Shown here one piece after another: positions 44,970 to 54,887 of a DNA stretch of 64,000 nt. This DNA comes from Forficula auricularia (taxonomy: Eukaryota > Arthropoda > Insecta > Dermaptera > Forficulidae): assembly GCA_024734495.1 (NCBI GenBank), contig JALMQS010000264.1, forward strand, positions 1,205,640-1,269,639, read 5' to 3'. Each line of letters opens with the position of its first letter. Positions within the stretch are counted from its first letter, which is position 1. Position numbers and translations under genes: made by a program. The notes under the pieces were generated by a model. The model was not told where the DNA came from and searched no databases. It saw only the letters and a list, made by a program, of their open reading frames with translations.

Positions 44970-45564
44970 CCGCAACATTTCAGCTCCCGACAAAACATCC
45001 TCCGACAAAATATCCCCCGACATAAAATCTTCTGACAAAATATTCCCCAGTATAAGGGAGAATACAAAAGAGATTAAGTGAGAAGCTTATAATCATAGTT
45101 TTGAATAATATAAACAGACTTTCATATTTTGGCGGCTAATTAGCCGTTTGAAAGTGCTGCTGTCTGTCGTGTTTGATTAGGAAAAAATGGAAGCCCCAAA
45201 CACACCCCGCCCGACGATTGGCTGGTTCGGTTTTCAATGTGTGTTTGATTAGAAAAAAAATGGGAGCCCGAAACACACCCCGCCCGGACTAAACTTTCGG
45301 AGGTTCGGTTAATATATATTCAGTTCGGCTCGGTTGGGTTCGTATAGCTAACGCCAACCGAACCGTCTAAATGCCAGCCCAAAAAGGAGCTAAACGAACC
45401 CAACCGAGTCGAACTGAATATATATTAACCGAACCGGAGTCGATTTGCATTACTCATAAGATTAACGAGGGGAAGGGTTATTTTGTCATGAGATATTTTG
45501 TCTGAAGGATATTTTGTCGGGGGATGTTTTGTCGGGGATATTTTTCGGGGCTGAAATGTCGCGG
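44970..45564. mobile_element. 595-bp MITE with CGACAAAATATC subterminal repeats
   Basis: Left end CCGCAACATTTCAGCTCCCG, right end GGGGCTGAAATGTCGCGG. Just inside, CGACAAAACATCC, CGACAAAATATCC, GACATAAAATCTTC and GACAAAATATTCC are arrayed, mirrored at the right as GGATATTTTGTC and GGATGTTTTGTC. The interior has a second inverted repeat (45301-45435, GGTTCGGTTAATATATATTC) and a direct duplication of GTGTTTGATTAG...CACACCCCGCCCG (45167 and 45240). No target duplication was found. Confidence 0.7.
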
Positions 45565-45689
45565 AATCATAATTTTCAAAAATATAAAATGAATTTTCGA
45601 AAAGTTTTTAACTATTAAAATGTAAATGTAAATGAAGAAAACTATTCCGTTTCTATTAATATTGGAAATATTTTATTCCTTGTGATATT

Positions 45690-45745
45690 ATTTTTTTTGG
45701 AGTCCTAGGACTGGCTTGACGCAACTGCTCGTCTTCATCTGATTC
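45690..45745 (-). repeat. LINE 3'-end fragment
   Basis: GGAGTCCTAGGACTGGCTTGACGCAAC is a diverged copy of the 3' end at 3826-3845 (GTCCTAAGACTGGTTTGATGCAAC). Confidence 0.55.
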
Positions 45746-46853
45746 TATCAGAAAACGAGTTTCTATTTTCTTGGCTAATTTTGATATATTAATTTTTGGG
45801 TTATTTTTTTAATAATAAAATAACTATCAGATCCTATCTAATTAACTTTTTTTAAAGTTAACATTACATAATGTGGGTTTTTACTTGAGTTGACTTGCAA
45901 GATGATTTTTACCTAAATAGATGCCAATGTTTTTTTTTTAAGAAAAATTAAACTTAGATATATGAACTTATCACTTCCTCAAAGAAGGATTTGTTTTAAG
46001 TTCTTTTTAATTATATAATAAAACAGTAAAAACTTACCTTTACGTATAGGTACATTATTCTTAATATTCAAACTCACTCAAAGTATCTTTCTAAAGATTA
46101 TAATGTTTTTTTATTATTATTATTAATTTTGTATACCTTCTCTTAACTTATGAATTCCTCCCGTATTGGCATTCCTTTCATAACCTTAAAATTTTATGAC
46201 CGTGTAAATAATGGAAGCGGAGGATTTGAAGCCCATTAAGCCATTCACTGAAGTCAAAGCCGTGATTCCTCTTAGCCCTCAACCCATGTGCATCTTTTAA
46301 TGGAAATGCTCTTGTTTGGTTAATCCCCATACATCAATCAATAATTGATAGCGCCTGGCAAATGGAAGCCAAATTTAACTGAATTTAATAGAAAAGTTCA
46401 TTATTTATTTATTTATTTTTTCAAACTAATGTTCAGATTAAGGATTTGGAACTGAATGAGGTCAGTGATCGATTGATTTGGTTATAAAAATACTCCGGGT
46501 TCTATTGATTTTTGATATATCAATCAATTTTTGATATTCCTTTTGTGCAAATAATTCAGCCCCGAATGGAGAAGAATTCAATAAATTTTGAAAATGTTAT
46601 TCTGAATCAATCGATCTCCAAAATAATTCAAATATCTTCTTCTTCAAGCACGATACTCGATTCCAATCGTCAGAGATTATTAGGGAAAGTATCTTCTCTT
46701 GGAGAAAATTTACTCAGTGGTGGTTTCCCATTGCTTTCCACTAGATTTAGGGGCCTTGTATTTTTGACAAAGATGAAGATTGTTCTGACTAAGGCGATAT
46801 TCGAATCCGAGTAAACTATTTCCGTAGTCAAGCGTCTTAGCCACTTCTCTACC
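45746..46853. other. No gene recognised
   Basis: AT-rich. The 100-codon frame at 46512 and the antisense frame at 46670 overlap and show no recognisable domain; AATCCGAGTAAACTATTTCC near 46805 could be a weak tRNA-like (box B) remnant. Confidence 0.4.
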
Positions 46854-47063
46854 GCAGTGATTCTTAATCTATGGGTCGCGACCCAAATTTGGGTCAAGAA
46901 GCATAATCTTTGGGTCGCGCCGAGTCGTTAAAAAATATTCAAATATTTTACTATATTTATTTTCAATAAGTTTAAAAATATATATTATTTTTCTCAATAC
47001 TTTTTTAAAATACATAATTTTTTATTAAATTTTTCTTGGATCGAAAAGTATCTTTTTACTTTC
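46854..47063. mobile_element. hAT-type MITE fragment
   Basis: CAGTGATTCTTAATCTATGGGTCG and the ATATTTTACTATATTT...CAATAAGTTTAAAAATATAT part match the reverse complement of the element at 23389-23704. The right end is lost at about 47063 where the composite repeat begins. Confidence 0.55.
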
Positions 47064-47757
47064 CCATACAGGGTATGGTCAAGTATTGTAATCGTGTGGG
47101 AAAAAAGTGTTTTTTTCCTTCTTTTTTTCGAAATATCTCAAAAACGGCTGAAATTATTTTGATTAAAAAAAATTAGCTAAACTATGGCATTTCGCTCTAC
47201 AAAAAAGCTCAAATAAGTGAACATCGAAAAAATTATATTTTTTGAGATAATAATTGTTTTGTCAAAATATCTGTTAGTAAGTCTGATTGTCCGTTAGTCT
47301 GTGCGTTACCAAATTTTTGTGGACGAGCTAACTCAAAAACTAGTGTGAATATCAAAACCAAATTTCACACATATTTTTGGTCCATTGAGATTAAGAGCTG
47401 ATTAGATTTTGGTGCATATCGACACAAAATTAAGGGGGTCGAATAAAATGGATAAAAATTAAAAATCTAGGCCGTTTGAGCAAACTCAACCAAATTTTGT
47501 ATACATATTCCGGGGAGCCCCAGAAGTTTAAAAATTCAAAAACTAACCGCCCAAAATGGGGGAGGGGGTCAAAAAATGAAAATCTTGGCCATTTACCAAA
47601 CTCAACCAAATTTTGTATACATAATCAGTGGGACACCAGAAGTATAAAAATGCAAAAACACACCCCTACATGATTATAAATAATTTTAGGGGCCAAGTTT
47701 TATGGTAAAGTCAAGTGGATGGCCACATCAGAACACCTCAGCTTATTTTTATATTAA
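47055..47757 (+). repeat. Composite dispersed repeat, copy 3
   Basis: CCCATACAGGGTATGG, CAAGTATTGTAATCG, CGAAATATCTCAAAAACGGC, GTCCATTGAGATTAAGAGC, two TTTTGTATACATA units (about 47496 and 47613) and AAGTCAAGTGGATGGCCAC follow the order of 38140-38990. It has two TATACATA units where copy 2 has three. The frame at 47476 is repeat-derived. Confidence 0.7.
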
Positions 47758-47784
47758 TTGTTAAAAAAATTTATATCTGAGTAA

Positions 47785-47975
47785 AAACAAAATTGAAAAG
47801 TTTTTATTTTGCCGAGACTAGCAGAGTTGTTGATTCATAAAAAGAAACAAAGAGGTTGTCCTCTGCTTGATGCAAATAAACATACACACATATATATCGA
47901 AATTATATATCTGTATATATATTATTTATTTATTTGAGACTATAGTTTCGAAGGCTTGGCCCTTATCATCAGCCC
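47785..47975. repeat. ACTATAGT hammerhead family copy: intact stand-in for the empty site of the 52-56 kb transposon
   Basis: CAGAGTTGTTGATTCATAAA, GAGGTTGTCCTCTGC, TGATGCAAATAAACATACAC, a TATATATA stretch, TTATTTATTTATTTGAGAC, then the hammerhead. Exactly this order is split at 52485/56276 by the THAP transposon. Homology to other copies stops at the CTGATGA box. Confidence 0.7.
47936..47975 (-). ncRNA. Hammerhead core without stem I
   Basis: Minus strand: GGG, CTGATGA, TAAGGGC-CAA-GCCTTC (imperfect stem II with a G-T pair), GAAA, CTATAGTC, TCAAA. Both boxes and the palindrome are intact, but upstream of CTGATGA the sequence changes to GGCGGG, so stem I cannot form. Confidence 0.5.
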
Positions 47976-48224
47976 GCCGAAATCGGGCGCCTTGCTTGCT
48001 ACCTGGACCCCTCCCCTGTTCCCTGAACCCTCTCCCCTCCTTCATCCACTCTCCACCACATCAACCCTCTCTGGTCACTCTCCACTCCATTTCTAGCTCT
48101 CTAGAAGCTCACAGATTATGTATACAAAATTTAGTTGAGTTTGGCCCAAAGGGCTAGAATTTTCATTTTTTGACCCTAACCCCGAAATCGAGCGTCGCAG
48201 CTAGTATAAATAATAAAAGTATAA
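47976..48224. repeat. Pyrimidine-rich low-complexity tract and an inverted TATACATA unit
   Basis: CCCGCCGAAATCGGGCG is a small hairpin; 48000-48110 is C/T-rich (CCCCTCCCCTG...CTCTCC). 48118-48150 is the reverse of TTTTGTATACATAATC. GAAATCGAGCGTCGCAGC closes the block, echoing the opening hairpin. The 96-codon frame is low complexity. Confidence 0.5.
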
Positions 48225-48430
48225 ATTAATTAATAAGGTAAATGGTGTGTTGTTTCACAGTGAATGAAATAAAACTCAAAAAGGTTTATACAAACTCAAT
48301 ATATTTCGGATTATTAGTCCATCATCAGGAGTTTACAGGTGTATTTTTATTTCATTCACTGTGAAACTACACACCCTTTACTTTATTAATTAATATCATG
48401 TTTCACCTAAAACCTACACCACTTTCTCTA
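48225..48430. repeat. Hairpin element with hammerhead motif (GTTTCAC/GTGAAAC family)
   Basis: The left arm TTAATTAATAAGGTAAATGG, GTTTCACAGTGAATGAAATAA is mirrored by TTATTTCATTCACTGTGAAAC and ACCCTTTACTTTATTAATTAA. Then TGTTTCACCTAAAACC and ACACCACTTTCTC, the reverse of the start of 62765-62875. The hammerhead lies in the loop region between the arms. Confidence 0.7.
48291..48337 (-). ncRNA. Hammerhead ribozyme motif with long stem I (ATATAT family)
   Basis: Minus strand: GTAAACTC, CTGATGA, T, GGA-CTAATAA-TCC, GAAA, TATATT, GAGTTTG. Stem I pairs AAACTC with GAGTTT (6 pairs plus G-T extension). Stem II is short (3 pairs). ATATAT before the cleavage T is self-complementary, so a two-molecule stem III is possible. 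Stem I is the strongest of the whole set. Confidence 0.65.
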
Positions 48431-49213
48431 AGTAACAATAAAAGTATGTATAAATAATTAAAAAATATCTTCCGTTTAAAAAGAAAATCTTTTTCCTAAA
48501 ATTAAAAAGTGAAAATCGAGTAGAAACACGCTTAATTTATTTTTCATATTTTGATTAGAGAAAACACTTCTGCGGTGCTCTCGTTATTCGAGACCAAATT
48601 GCTCTGACTTCATTTAGATATTTAATAATTTATTTATTTTTGATTCATAATTATTTTTGTAGCCATTTGCGAGTCCGGTATAGATTTCTAATTATAATTT
48701 CATAATATTAATTAAAGCAGATGGAATAATAATTAAAACTACCAACTGAAGTATCTAGTTTCTAATGAGCAGTTCTATTTACGATATTCGACGGCCATTG
48801 GTCCAAGCATATTTAATTTAAAACAAATCCCAAATTAAGGCATTATGGTTTTTTATCCACCCTCGTCCAATCTGAGAATGGAACCTTTCTATATTTATCT
48901 AACGGTTGATTAGGAAATTCAATTCCCGAAATTGGTTTCATTTAGAGAACAAGTTTTCAATAATAAACGAGAATCGATTGTGACTAAATGATTACACGGT
49001 TAATCAATAACAAGCCATTCAGACCCCACCTCTAAAGAATACAAATTTCACCCTACTTAAGCCCCCACAACATGCCATCTCTCTCTTTGTATGAGTTGTT
49101 CAATAACTCATTCATTACAAGTATAAATCAGAGAATAAAAATGAACGATCCAATTGTGCTGTTTTATTAATAATAAAAAAAACAACAAATGTTTGATAAC
49201 TAATTAAAAGTTA
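48431..49213. other. No feature recognised
   Basis: AT-rich spacer. Confidence 0.4.
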
Positions 49214-49418
49214 AAAAAATAAGTACAAAGTTTAATTTATTTTAAATTGAATTTTTGGTGAATCGAATTTTCTTTAGTATCTACTATCTTAAATTATTAC
49301 AAACTTGCACTATTTATATCTAATTATTATTATCATTTCAGTCCATAATTTGTATTAATTTGAAAGTTTATATTAGGAAAATAATGACAAGTTTTTTATG
49401 TGTGACTTTTTTATTTAT

Positions 49419-49461
49419 CCACCAACGTTTCGTCGACTTTGCCGACTTCTTCAGGGCTTCA
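49419..49461 (-). ncRNA. Hammerhead ribozyme motif, core intact (left arm)
   Basis: Minus strand: GCC, CTGAAGA, A, GTCGGC-AAA-GTCGAC (GTCG pairs with CGAC), GAAA, CGTT, GGTGG. Stem I is only three pairs (one G-T). ACGT palindrome present, cleavage base T. Identical to the right-arm copy. Confidence 0.62.
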
Positions 49462-49768
49462 AATAGTCATGTCACACATTCGTCTAAATTTTCTTATTAC
49501 CTTCGTTACCATTGAAGGCCATCAGAATACAATTTTCAAAAAATATTTGGCACATTCACAAAAAACACAATTTTTCTTTCTTTTCTTTTTATATTAACAA
49601 TTTCATTAATATAAAACAGAAATTACATATTATATAGAATAAGGCAACCCTTTTTTTTTAAACTAGAATAGAATATTTTTTCTCCGTTTTATCCTTACAT
49701 ACAGAAATCTCAACTTCGAATGACGAAGGTATTAAGAAAATTTAGACGAATGTGTGACATGACTATTT

Positions 49769-49810
49769 GAAGCCCTGAAGAAGTCGGCAAAGTCGACGAA
49801 ACGTTGGTGG
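49769..49810 (+). ncRNA. Hammerhead ribozyme motif, core intact (right arm)
   Basis: Plus strand copy of the preceding motif: CTGAAGA, A, GTCGGCAAAGTCGAC, GAAACGTTGG. The identity of the two arms suggests recent origin or conversion. Confidence 0.62.
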
Positions 49811-50082
49811 ATAAATAAAAAAGTCACACATAAAAAACTTGTCCTTATTTTCCTAATACAAACTTTCAAACTTATATCTAATTTTGAGAAACTAATGTTC
49901 GGGAACTATTTAAAAAAGTTAAAAAATAAATTAAAAAAAGTATAACAAAGTTTAATTTATTTAAAATAGCAGAATCGAATTTTTCTTTAGTATCTTCTAT
50001 CTTAAATTATTAAAATCTTGCAGTACCTATATTTAATTTTGAAAACGAGAACTAATTAAAAAAGTTAAGCAAAAAATAGGGA

Positions 50083-50587
50083 CAGGGCCTGATTAAGACA
50101 TGGCCTAGGCAATGCAAGTCTCGGGGCCCTTTTACCCTTATGTTGGTAGGTCTCTAGGTAGTAAGTATCAGTTAAACTTTATAACAACACCAAATTTTAA
50201 TATCTCGGTACTAATGAATCTATGTCAAACAAAAATATTTTCAGGTAATATTATGTTATTCAATTCACGCAGTACTTACAGAGAAAAAAAAATAATTATT
50301 GATTGGAAACTATTCAAATATTCAATCATATTTACAAAAAGTTAACTTTCCTCAATTTTTTTAATGTGAATTCTTTCAATATATCTTGAAAGTATATTTT
50401 TTCCAAGATATCATATTCAATAGCCATTATTGCAAGTGCATTTAATCGGTTTTGAATCATTGTTGATCGAAAACAGTTTTTTGTAAATTTCAATTTTGAA
50501 AAGCTTCGTTCGCATATGACTTATTTTTCTCACGGATTGGGGGCCCATACATTGCATACACATTGCCTATTGGATAATCGGGCCCTG
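50083..50587 (-). mobile_element. hAT transposon remnant with perfect 8-bp duplication
   Basis: CAGGGCCTGATTAAGACATGG at the left; right end ATTGGATAATCGGGCCCTG. AATAGGGA lies on both sides (50075-50082 and 50588-50595). It retains the end of the transposase on the minus strand. 505 bp. Confidence 0.88.
50350..50507 (-). pseudogene. hAT transposase C-terminal dimerisation domain
   Basis: A minus-strand frame beginning at the GAACGAAGC segment reads RSFSKLKFTKNCFRSTM, then QNRLNALAIMAIEYDIL. This is the hATC signature (ERSFSxLKxIKxxLRSxMxxxRLxxLxxLxIExDxL) known from ZBED/zinc-finger-MYM-type hAT transposases. The frame is open over these 45 residues but the upstream catalytic part is gone. 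Confidence 0.8.
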
Positions 50588-50690
50588 AATAGGGATAAAG
50601 TTTAATTTATTTTAAATAGAATTTAGTATACTTTAGTACCTATTGTCTTAAATAATTATTAAAAACTTGCAGTAGGCATATTTAATTTTG

Positions 50691-52296
50691 AAGAATTTTC
50701 TTATTAACTACATTTACATGCCCTTCTATCCAGGAATTCTCTAGTCGACCCTAAATTTAAATACAAATCAGGGAAATTTCAAGATAAAATATCTTTTAAT
50801 ATTATTTTTCACACAACTTTAATTCTAATATTTTTATATTAGAATATACCTTCATTTCATTAATCAAATGGATTTTGTTAAAAAAAATAAAAATAAAAAT
50901 GGGACCCCACTCGCAAAACGTTTTTGTGTACTTTTTCTGATACTTAAATATATATAGATATTATACATAACTATAGCGTATTAATTGTAATATTTTGATG
51001 GGATATTAATCTAAATATAATATGATATTCGATACGTCAACCATATCTAAATTTGTTAGGCTAACTTTTCAGTATTTTACTTGATTGTTTTGGTCTAAAA
51101 GAGAAGACACTTTTATTAGAAGTCTTAATATTATATGGTATTATATGTAGTTATATTTTTTTTATTTTATTTGCTTTAAAATTTTAATCTTTATAAGTTT
51201 ATATAAGGTGTCAATATAACATATATAAAAAATTATTAGATAACATTAAATTTACTATTAATAATAAAAATTTGAGCATCTTCTTTTTGAAAATAGTTGA
51301 ATTGTTTATCAAAAAAGAAATGTATCTTGAAACCACCTAGATTTTAGAATTTTAATAAGATTAACTCATCAATGGACGCGTTTTGGCACCTAGTACAGAA
51401 GTTGTTTCCAAGTGGTGGGTTTCTTAGTCGAATAATAGAAGAATTCCCTTTAGCACTTGAAAACTATTTCAGAGCTATTTGTTGAAATGCCATGCATTCT
51501 AATTAAAAATGTGCAATTGAAGTGATTTCAACTGAAACTTACTTTTTTATAAATGTTAGAGGGCATATTTATTCAACTTTAGCTAGATTAAGTGGGAAAA
51601 ATAACATATGAATTTAGAATCATAGCTCTACAAAATTGAAACTTCAATTACAAATGAAAACAATTTTTAAATAAAACGATCTTTCTAAATGTTTATTAAG
51701 ATATGAATGACAAATTTCGAAATGGAATCGCATACAAATTGAAGTTTAAGAGTTAGATGTATTGGCAAACATTTAAGGAAGCAAGCCGGAAGCCAAACAT
51801 GGGCTAAGAGCTGGAATTAATATTAGGCAGATAGAATACATGGATGAATATATCTATATATGTATATAGATATGAAATTTGTAATGCATGTGTGTTTGCG
51901 AAATGGCAAGAGAGAGTGAGATAAAGCAAAGCGATTATATATCAAGTGGAGTTTCAAAAGATTAGCTCTATCGTCTCCTAAATTGCTTTTAGGATGCCAA
52001 GAGAAATACGTTCTCATATATCTTATTAGCAGTAGAAGGCAACGGAAAACCACCTAGAATATTGCATCCTCATTATGAATCCTCAAAAGCAAGAATGTCT
52101 GGCTATATGGATCTCTTTTTCCATGAGTAAAGCTCAGATGATTGCCAATGCCCAGATAGCTAGTATTTGGTTTTGATTCCTGATGTGACGATAACCGACA
52201 AACTTTTCCAAACATTTTAGATAATTATTGCAAATTATCGACCATAATGATATTTAATTATTTAGATTTAGGACAGTTCTTAAGAAAAAACTTTTA
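50691..52296. other. No gene recognised
   Basis: AT-rich, unique-looking. The minus frame at 51823 is without recognisable features. Confidence 0.45.
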
Positions 52297-52345
52297 GAGA
52301 CGTTTCGTTCTTTAATTTGGACTTTTCAGGCTTGTATTACTTATT
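52297..52345 (-). repeat. Very diverged hammerhead-like remnant
   Basis: Minus strand: AGC, CTGAAAA, GTCC-AAATTAAA-GAAC, GAAACGTC. GAAACGTC is conserved, but the first box is CTGAAAA and stem II is imperfect. It stands directly before a copy of the GATGCAAAT element. Confidence 0.35.
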
Positions 52346-52745
52346 TAATTGAAAAGTTTTTATTTTGTCGAAAGTAGCAGAGTTATTGATTTATAAAGAG
52401 AAACAAAGAGGTTGTCCTCTGCTTGATGCAAATAAACATACATACACATGTATATATCAAATATATATATATATATATATATATGTTGCAGTAAAAATCC
52501 GTTTTTTTAGTAAGAACGGGTTCTTACTAGCTAAAACTCTTTTCACTGAATACTTTTGTGGCAACTAGAATTTACTGATGTTGGTTGAGTTTGGTTCAAG
52601 TGTCTGGAATCTTCATTTTTGACATTCCGCCTCATTTTGGGTATTTTATTTCCAAAAAACTTTAAACGAAAATGTCAAAAATTACATCCTCTCCAACTTT
52701 GCTTTTCTAATTTTGAGATTTTCATTTAAATTTTTTTTTAAGCTA

Positions 52746-53470
52746 TTGCATAGCTTTTATCGCGGGCTTTGAGCGCGGCGACCGAATCGAGAAATTCCGT
52801 AACGAAAATAACCTACCAATCCCCTCCAAGCGGCCAGCCAAAAGCCAGCGGAGTCGCCCGACTCTTGGCGGAGAGGCGGCTCGAGCGGGGGAGATGTCCC
52901 TCCCCGACGCCGCCCACCACTCCTACACGAGACTCGAGCGATTCGACTGACAGCCGACCGGCGGATTTAAGAGGTGGGGAGGGGGCTTTCAAAGGATCTC
53001 ATTATGGAGGGGATTTTGAAATTAAAGGGGGGAGGTTTCTTTTACAAAATTATAATTTATTAATTATCTTATTTTTTTACAATACATTTAAATTATAAAA
53101 TACAATTAATCTATAATGGTAAATAATATAAATGAATAATAAATAATTTTCTGGAGACGAACAGTGGACAGCCGGTACATCTTTAAAGAAAAAAATATAT
53201 TTTAAATTCCATTTTAAAGTAAAAAACGCGGAATATAGAATATTTATTTTTTTTATTAACATTTATTTTAAATTTTTTTCAGACGGACATGAGACAACAC
53301 CGTGGGATTATTATTATTATTTGTATTTCCCATGCATTTATGCTATTCAAATAAATAGGATTAATCAATAATAATTATTAAGCTATTGCATATTAAGCTA
53401 TTTCATAGCGGGCTTTGAGCGCGGCGACCGAATCAAGAAATTCCATAACGAAAATAAACCTAACACCCCC
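52746..53470 (+). repeat. Direct repeat of a GC-rich block (AGCGCGGCGACCGAATC)
   Basis: CGGGCTTTGAGCGCGGCGAC, CGAAT, AAATTCC and AACGAAAATAA occur at about 52763-52810 and 53408-53456, preceded by AAGCTATTGCATAG or TATTTCATAG. The block at the right end of the transposon (56057-56085, CTATGCAATAGCTTTACCGC) is related in inverted form. The 109-codon frame at 52769 spans the first block; its RPADLRGGEGAFKG-like composition is low complexity and unrecognised. Confidence 0.65.
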
Positions 53471-53970
53471 CACTCCGACCGGCACAGCGGTGCAGGCCAT
53501 GGGAGTTGTCAACGCTCGAGGTTTAAGCGTAGGTTGAAAGTTGATGCTTCCCAGCCGTTGCCAAGCTGCCAAGCGCTAGTGTCGCTTCGAAACATATATG
53601 TCCTAGAACCACGTGATATTTTGCCCATTTGACATAAGAATTATCTCTAGTCAACATAAAATTTCGTTATTTTTTTAACTAAAGCATTTATTTCAAACTT
53701 ATTTTTTATTATTTAGTTTTTAATTTTATTATCTATTTTCTTTTATACTACTTTAATATATTATTTTTCTTAGCTATTAATTTTATTATAAAAAACAATT
53801 ATCAAAAGTGTGAAATATTTTTTTGCTGCAATTCTCAATAGGTAAGTAGCTATATATATATATATATATAATTTATATTTTTATAAAATTAACTTTATAT
53901 AAACTGCACTATACTTTATTCATTATTATTTTTCTTTTTATTGATACAGAGATTTATTACAAATCCAATT

Positions 53971-54315
53971 ATGCCATCTGTTTGTTGTGTTTTATCCTGT
54001 AAATATCTACGTATATATAAAAGGAATTCTTCATATTACCCAAAATAAACAGGTTATTTTGAAAAACAAATAATTAAAACCCATACACAAAAAACGTTAA
54101 GGAAATTATTTTTTCAAAGCTTTTTATATTGAAATTATGAAATTGTTTTAGCTATTTGATATTTGGTGCAAACATATTGGCAGAGATGATCTCTGCACTT
54201 TACCCAAATAATTACAAAGTTTGTGATAAACATTTCGGCAAAAAATTCAAATTCGTGTTGGTTCGAAATAGAACAAATTTGAAATCAGGGAGAATTCCAA
54301 CTTTAAATTTACCTG
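53971..54315 (+). pseudogene. THAP-type zinc-finger domain, disrupted
   Basis: The frame from ATG 53971 reads MPSVCCVLSCK ... SSYYPK and stops at 54046; M-P-x-x-C-x4-C and the following aromatic-proline segment are the start of a THAP domain. After a possible intron (acceptor TTGTTTTAG at 54151), DIWCKHIGR provides the conserved tryptophan. A one-base shift then leads to NYKVCDKHFGKKF, the C-x2-H pair, and RIPTLNLPG, the typical AVPTxxL end. All zinc ligands are identifiable, but one stop and one frameshift separate them. THAP domains bind DNA and serve as the recognition module of P-type transposases. Confidence 0.7.
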
Positions 54316-54404
54316 GTAATAATGGAAATATATATAAAATATAAATACCTACCCTCCAATATCGAAGTTAAAAGTAATTAATTTTCTTTTAAATACCTTT
54401 TACA

Positions 54405-54494
54405 GGAATGAGTGAAAACAGAGCTGAAATATTAGATTTTCCGCCCACAAGCAGAGTATCTTCAAATCGATCTTCTACATCATCTGCTTCTTCT
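54405..54494 (+). other. Possible exon following the THAP domain
   Basis: LPG ends at a CTG|GTAATA donor (54315); CCTTTTACAG (acceptor, 54404) is followed by MSENRAEILDFPPTSRV in the same frame. The serine-rich continuation is antisense to the tail of the LINE fragment that follows, so the true coding part probably ends near 54480. Confidence 0.35.
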
Positions 54495-54645
54495 TCTTCA
54501 CGACGAGCCATGCCCGTTTTGGACGTTGCTATCATCTTTTAGCGATCGACACCTTATTTCCTGCTCTTCTGAACAATTTAAGTGAAAAGAAAGACCAAGT
54601 TTTCGCAGCCACGATATGCGCCGACGGCCTAGTCCTCGTTTGCCT
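54490..54645 (-). pseudogene. LINE 3'-end fragment (different family from 3801)
   Basis: The minus strand reads RGLGRRRISWLRKL, then after a shift LFRRAGNKVSIA and, after another, VQNGHG. The order R-GRRR-SWLRNLR ... ELFRAAxNKxxIAxMIANxRNGxGT is the C-terminal signature of a common insect LINE group. A GAAGAAGAAG run follows. Only about 150 bp. Confidence 0.5.
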
Positions 54646-54887
54646 TAAATCTTCCCCTTTTTTTGATGTTAAGAAGCAGTTAGTTCTTTACATCAGCAGT
54701 TATCAAATTTTTAGAATTCGCGCGAAGCACTTTACACTGACATTTTTATACCCAGAACATTATTTAAAATTCTAAATTTGTAATTATTATTATTATAATT
54801 GTTAATTTATTAATTTTTTTAAACGTCAAATAATTGTGAAAATCTAATTTATATTAATATTAATTTATCATGTGATGTTTGGATTTT

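Larger units (their letters stand above)
49378..49875. repeat. Penelope-like inverted repeat with two intact hammerhead motifs (TCGAC-stem family)
   Basis: The left arm is AAAATAATGACAAGTTTTTT ... TTCGTCTAAATTTTCTTA and the right arm is TAAGAAAATTTAGACGAATG ... AAAAACTTGTCCTTATTTT. Arms of about 130 bp with a 240-bp unpaired centre. Decayed relative at 36235-36480. Confidence 0.78.
49214..50690. repeat. Direct repeat AAAGTTTAATTTATTT, three units split by two transposons
   Basis: ACAAAGTTTAATTTATTTTA (49217), ACAAAGTTTAATTTATTTAA (49946) and ATAAAGTTTAATTTATTTTA (50596) each continue with TTTAGTA(T/C)CT, TCTTAAAT and CTTGCAGTA or a variant. Unit 1 is followed by the hammerhead inverted repeat (49378-49875), unit 2 by the hAT element (50083-50587). 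Without these insertions the units are about 150-220 bp apart, i.e. an old tandem array. Confidence 0.65.

Noticed and set aside
10527..49875. CRISPR array formed by repeated words
   Set aside because: The repeats are dispersed, inverted, of unequal spacing and in an intron-bearing eukaryotic context; no regular repeat-spacer pattern exists.
52769..53098. 109-codon frame rich in R, P and S as a host gene
   Set aside because: It lies on a GC-rich block that is repeated at 53408 without preserving the frame; composition explains its length.
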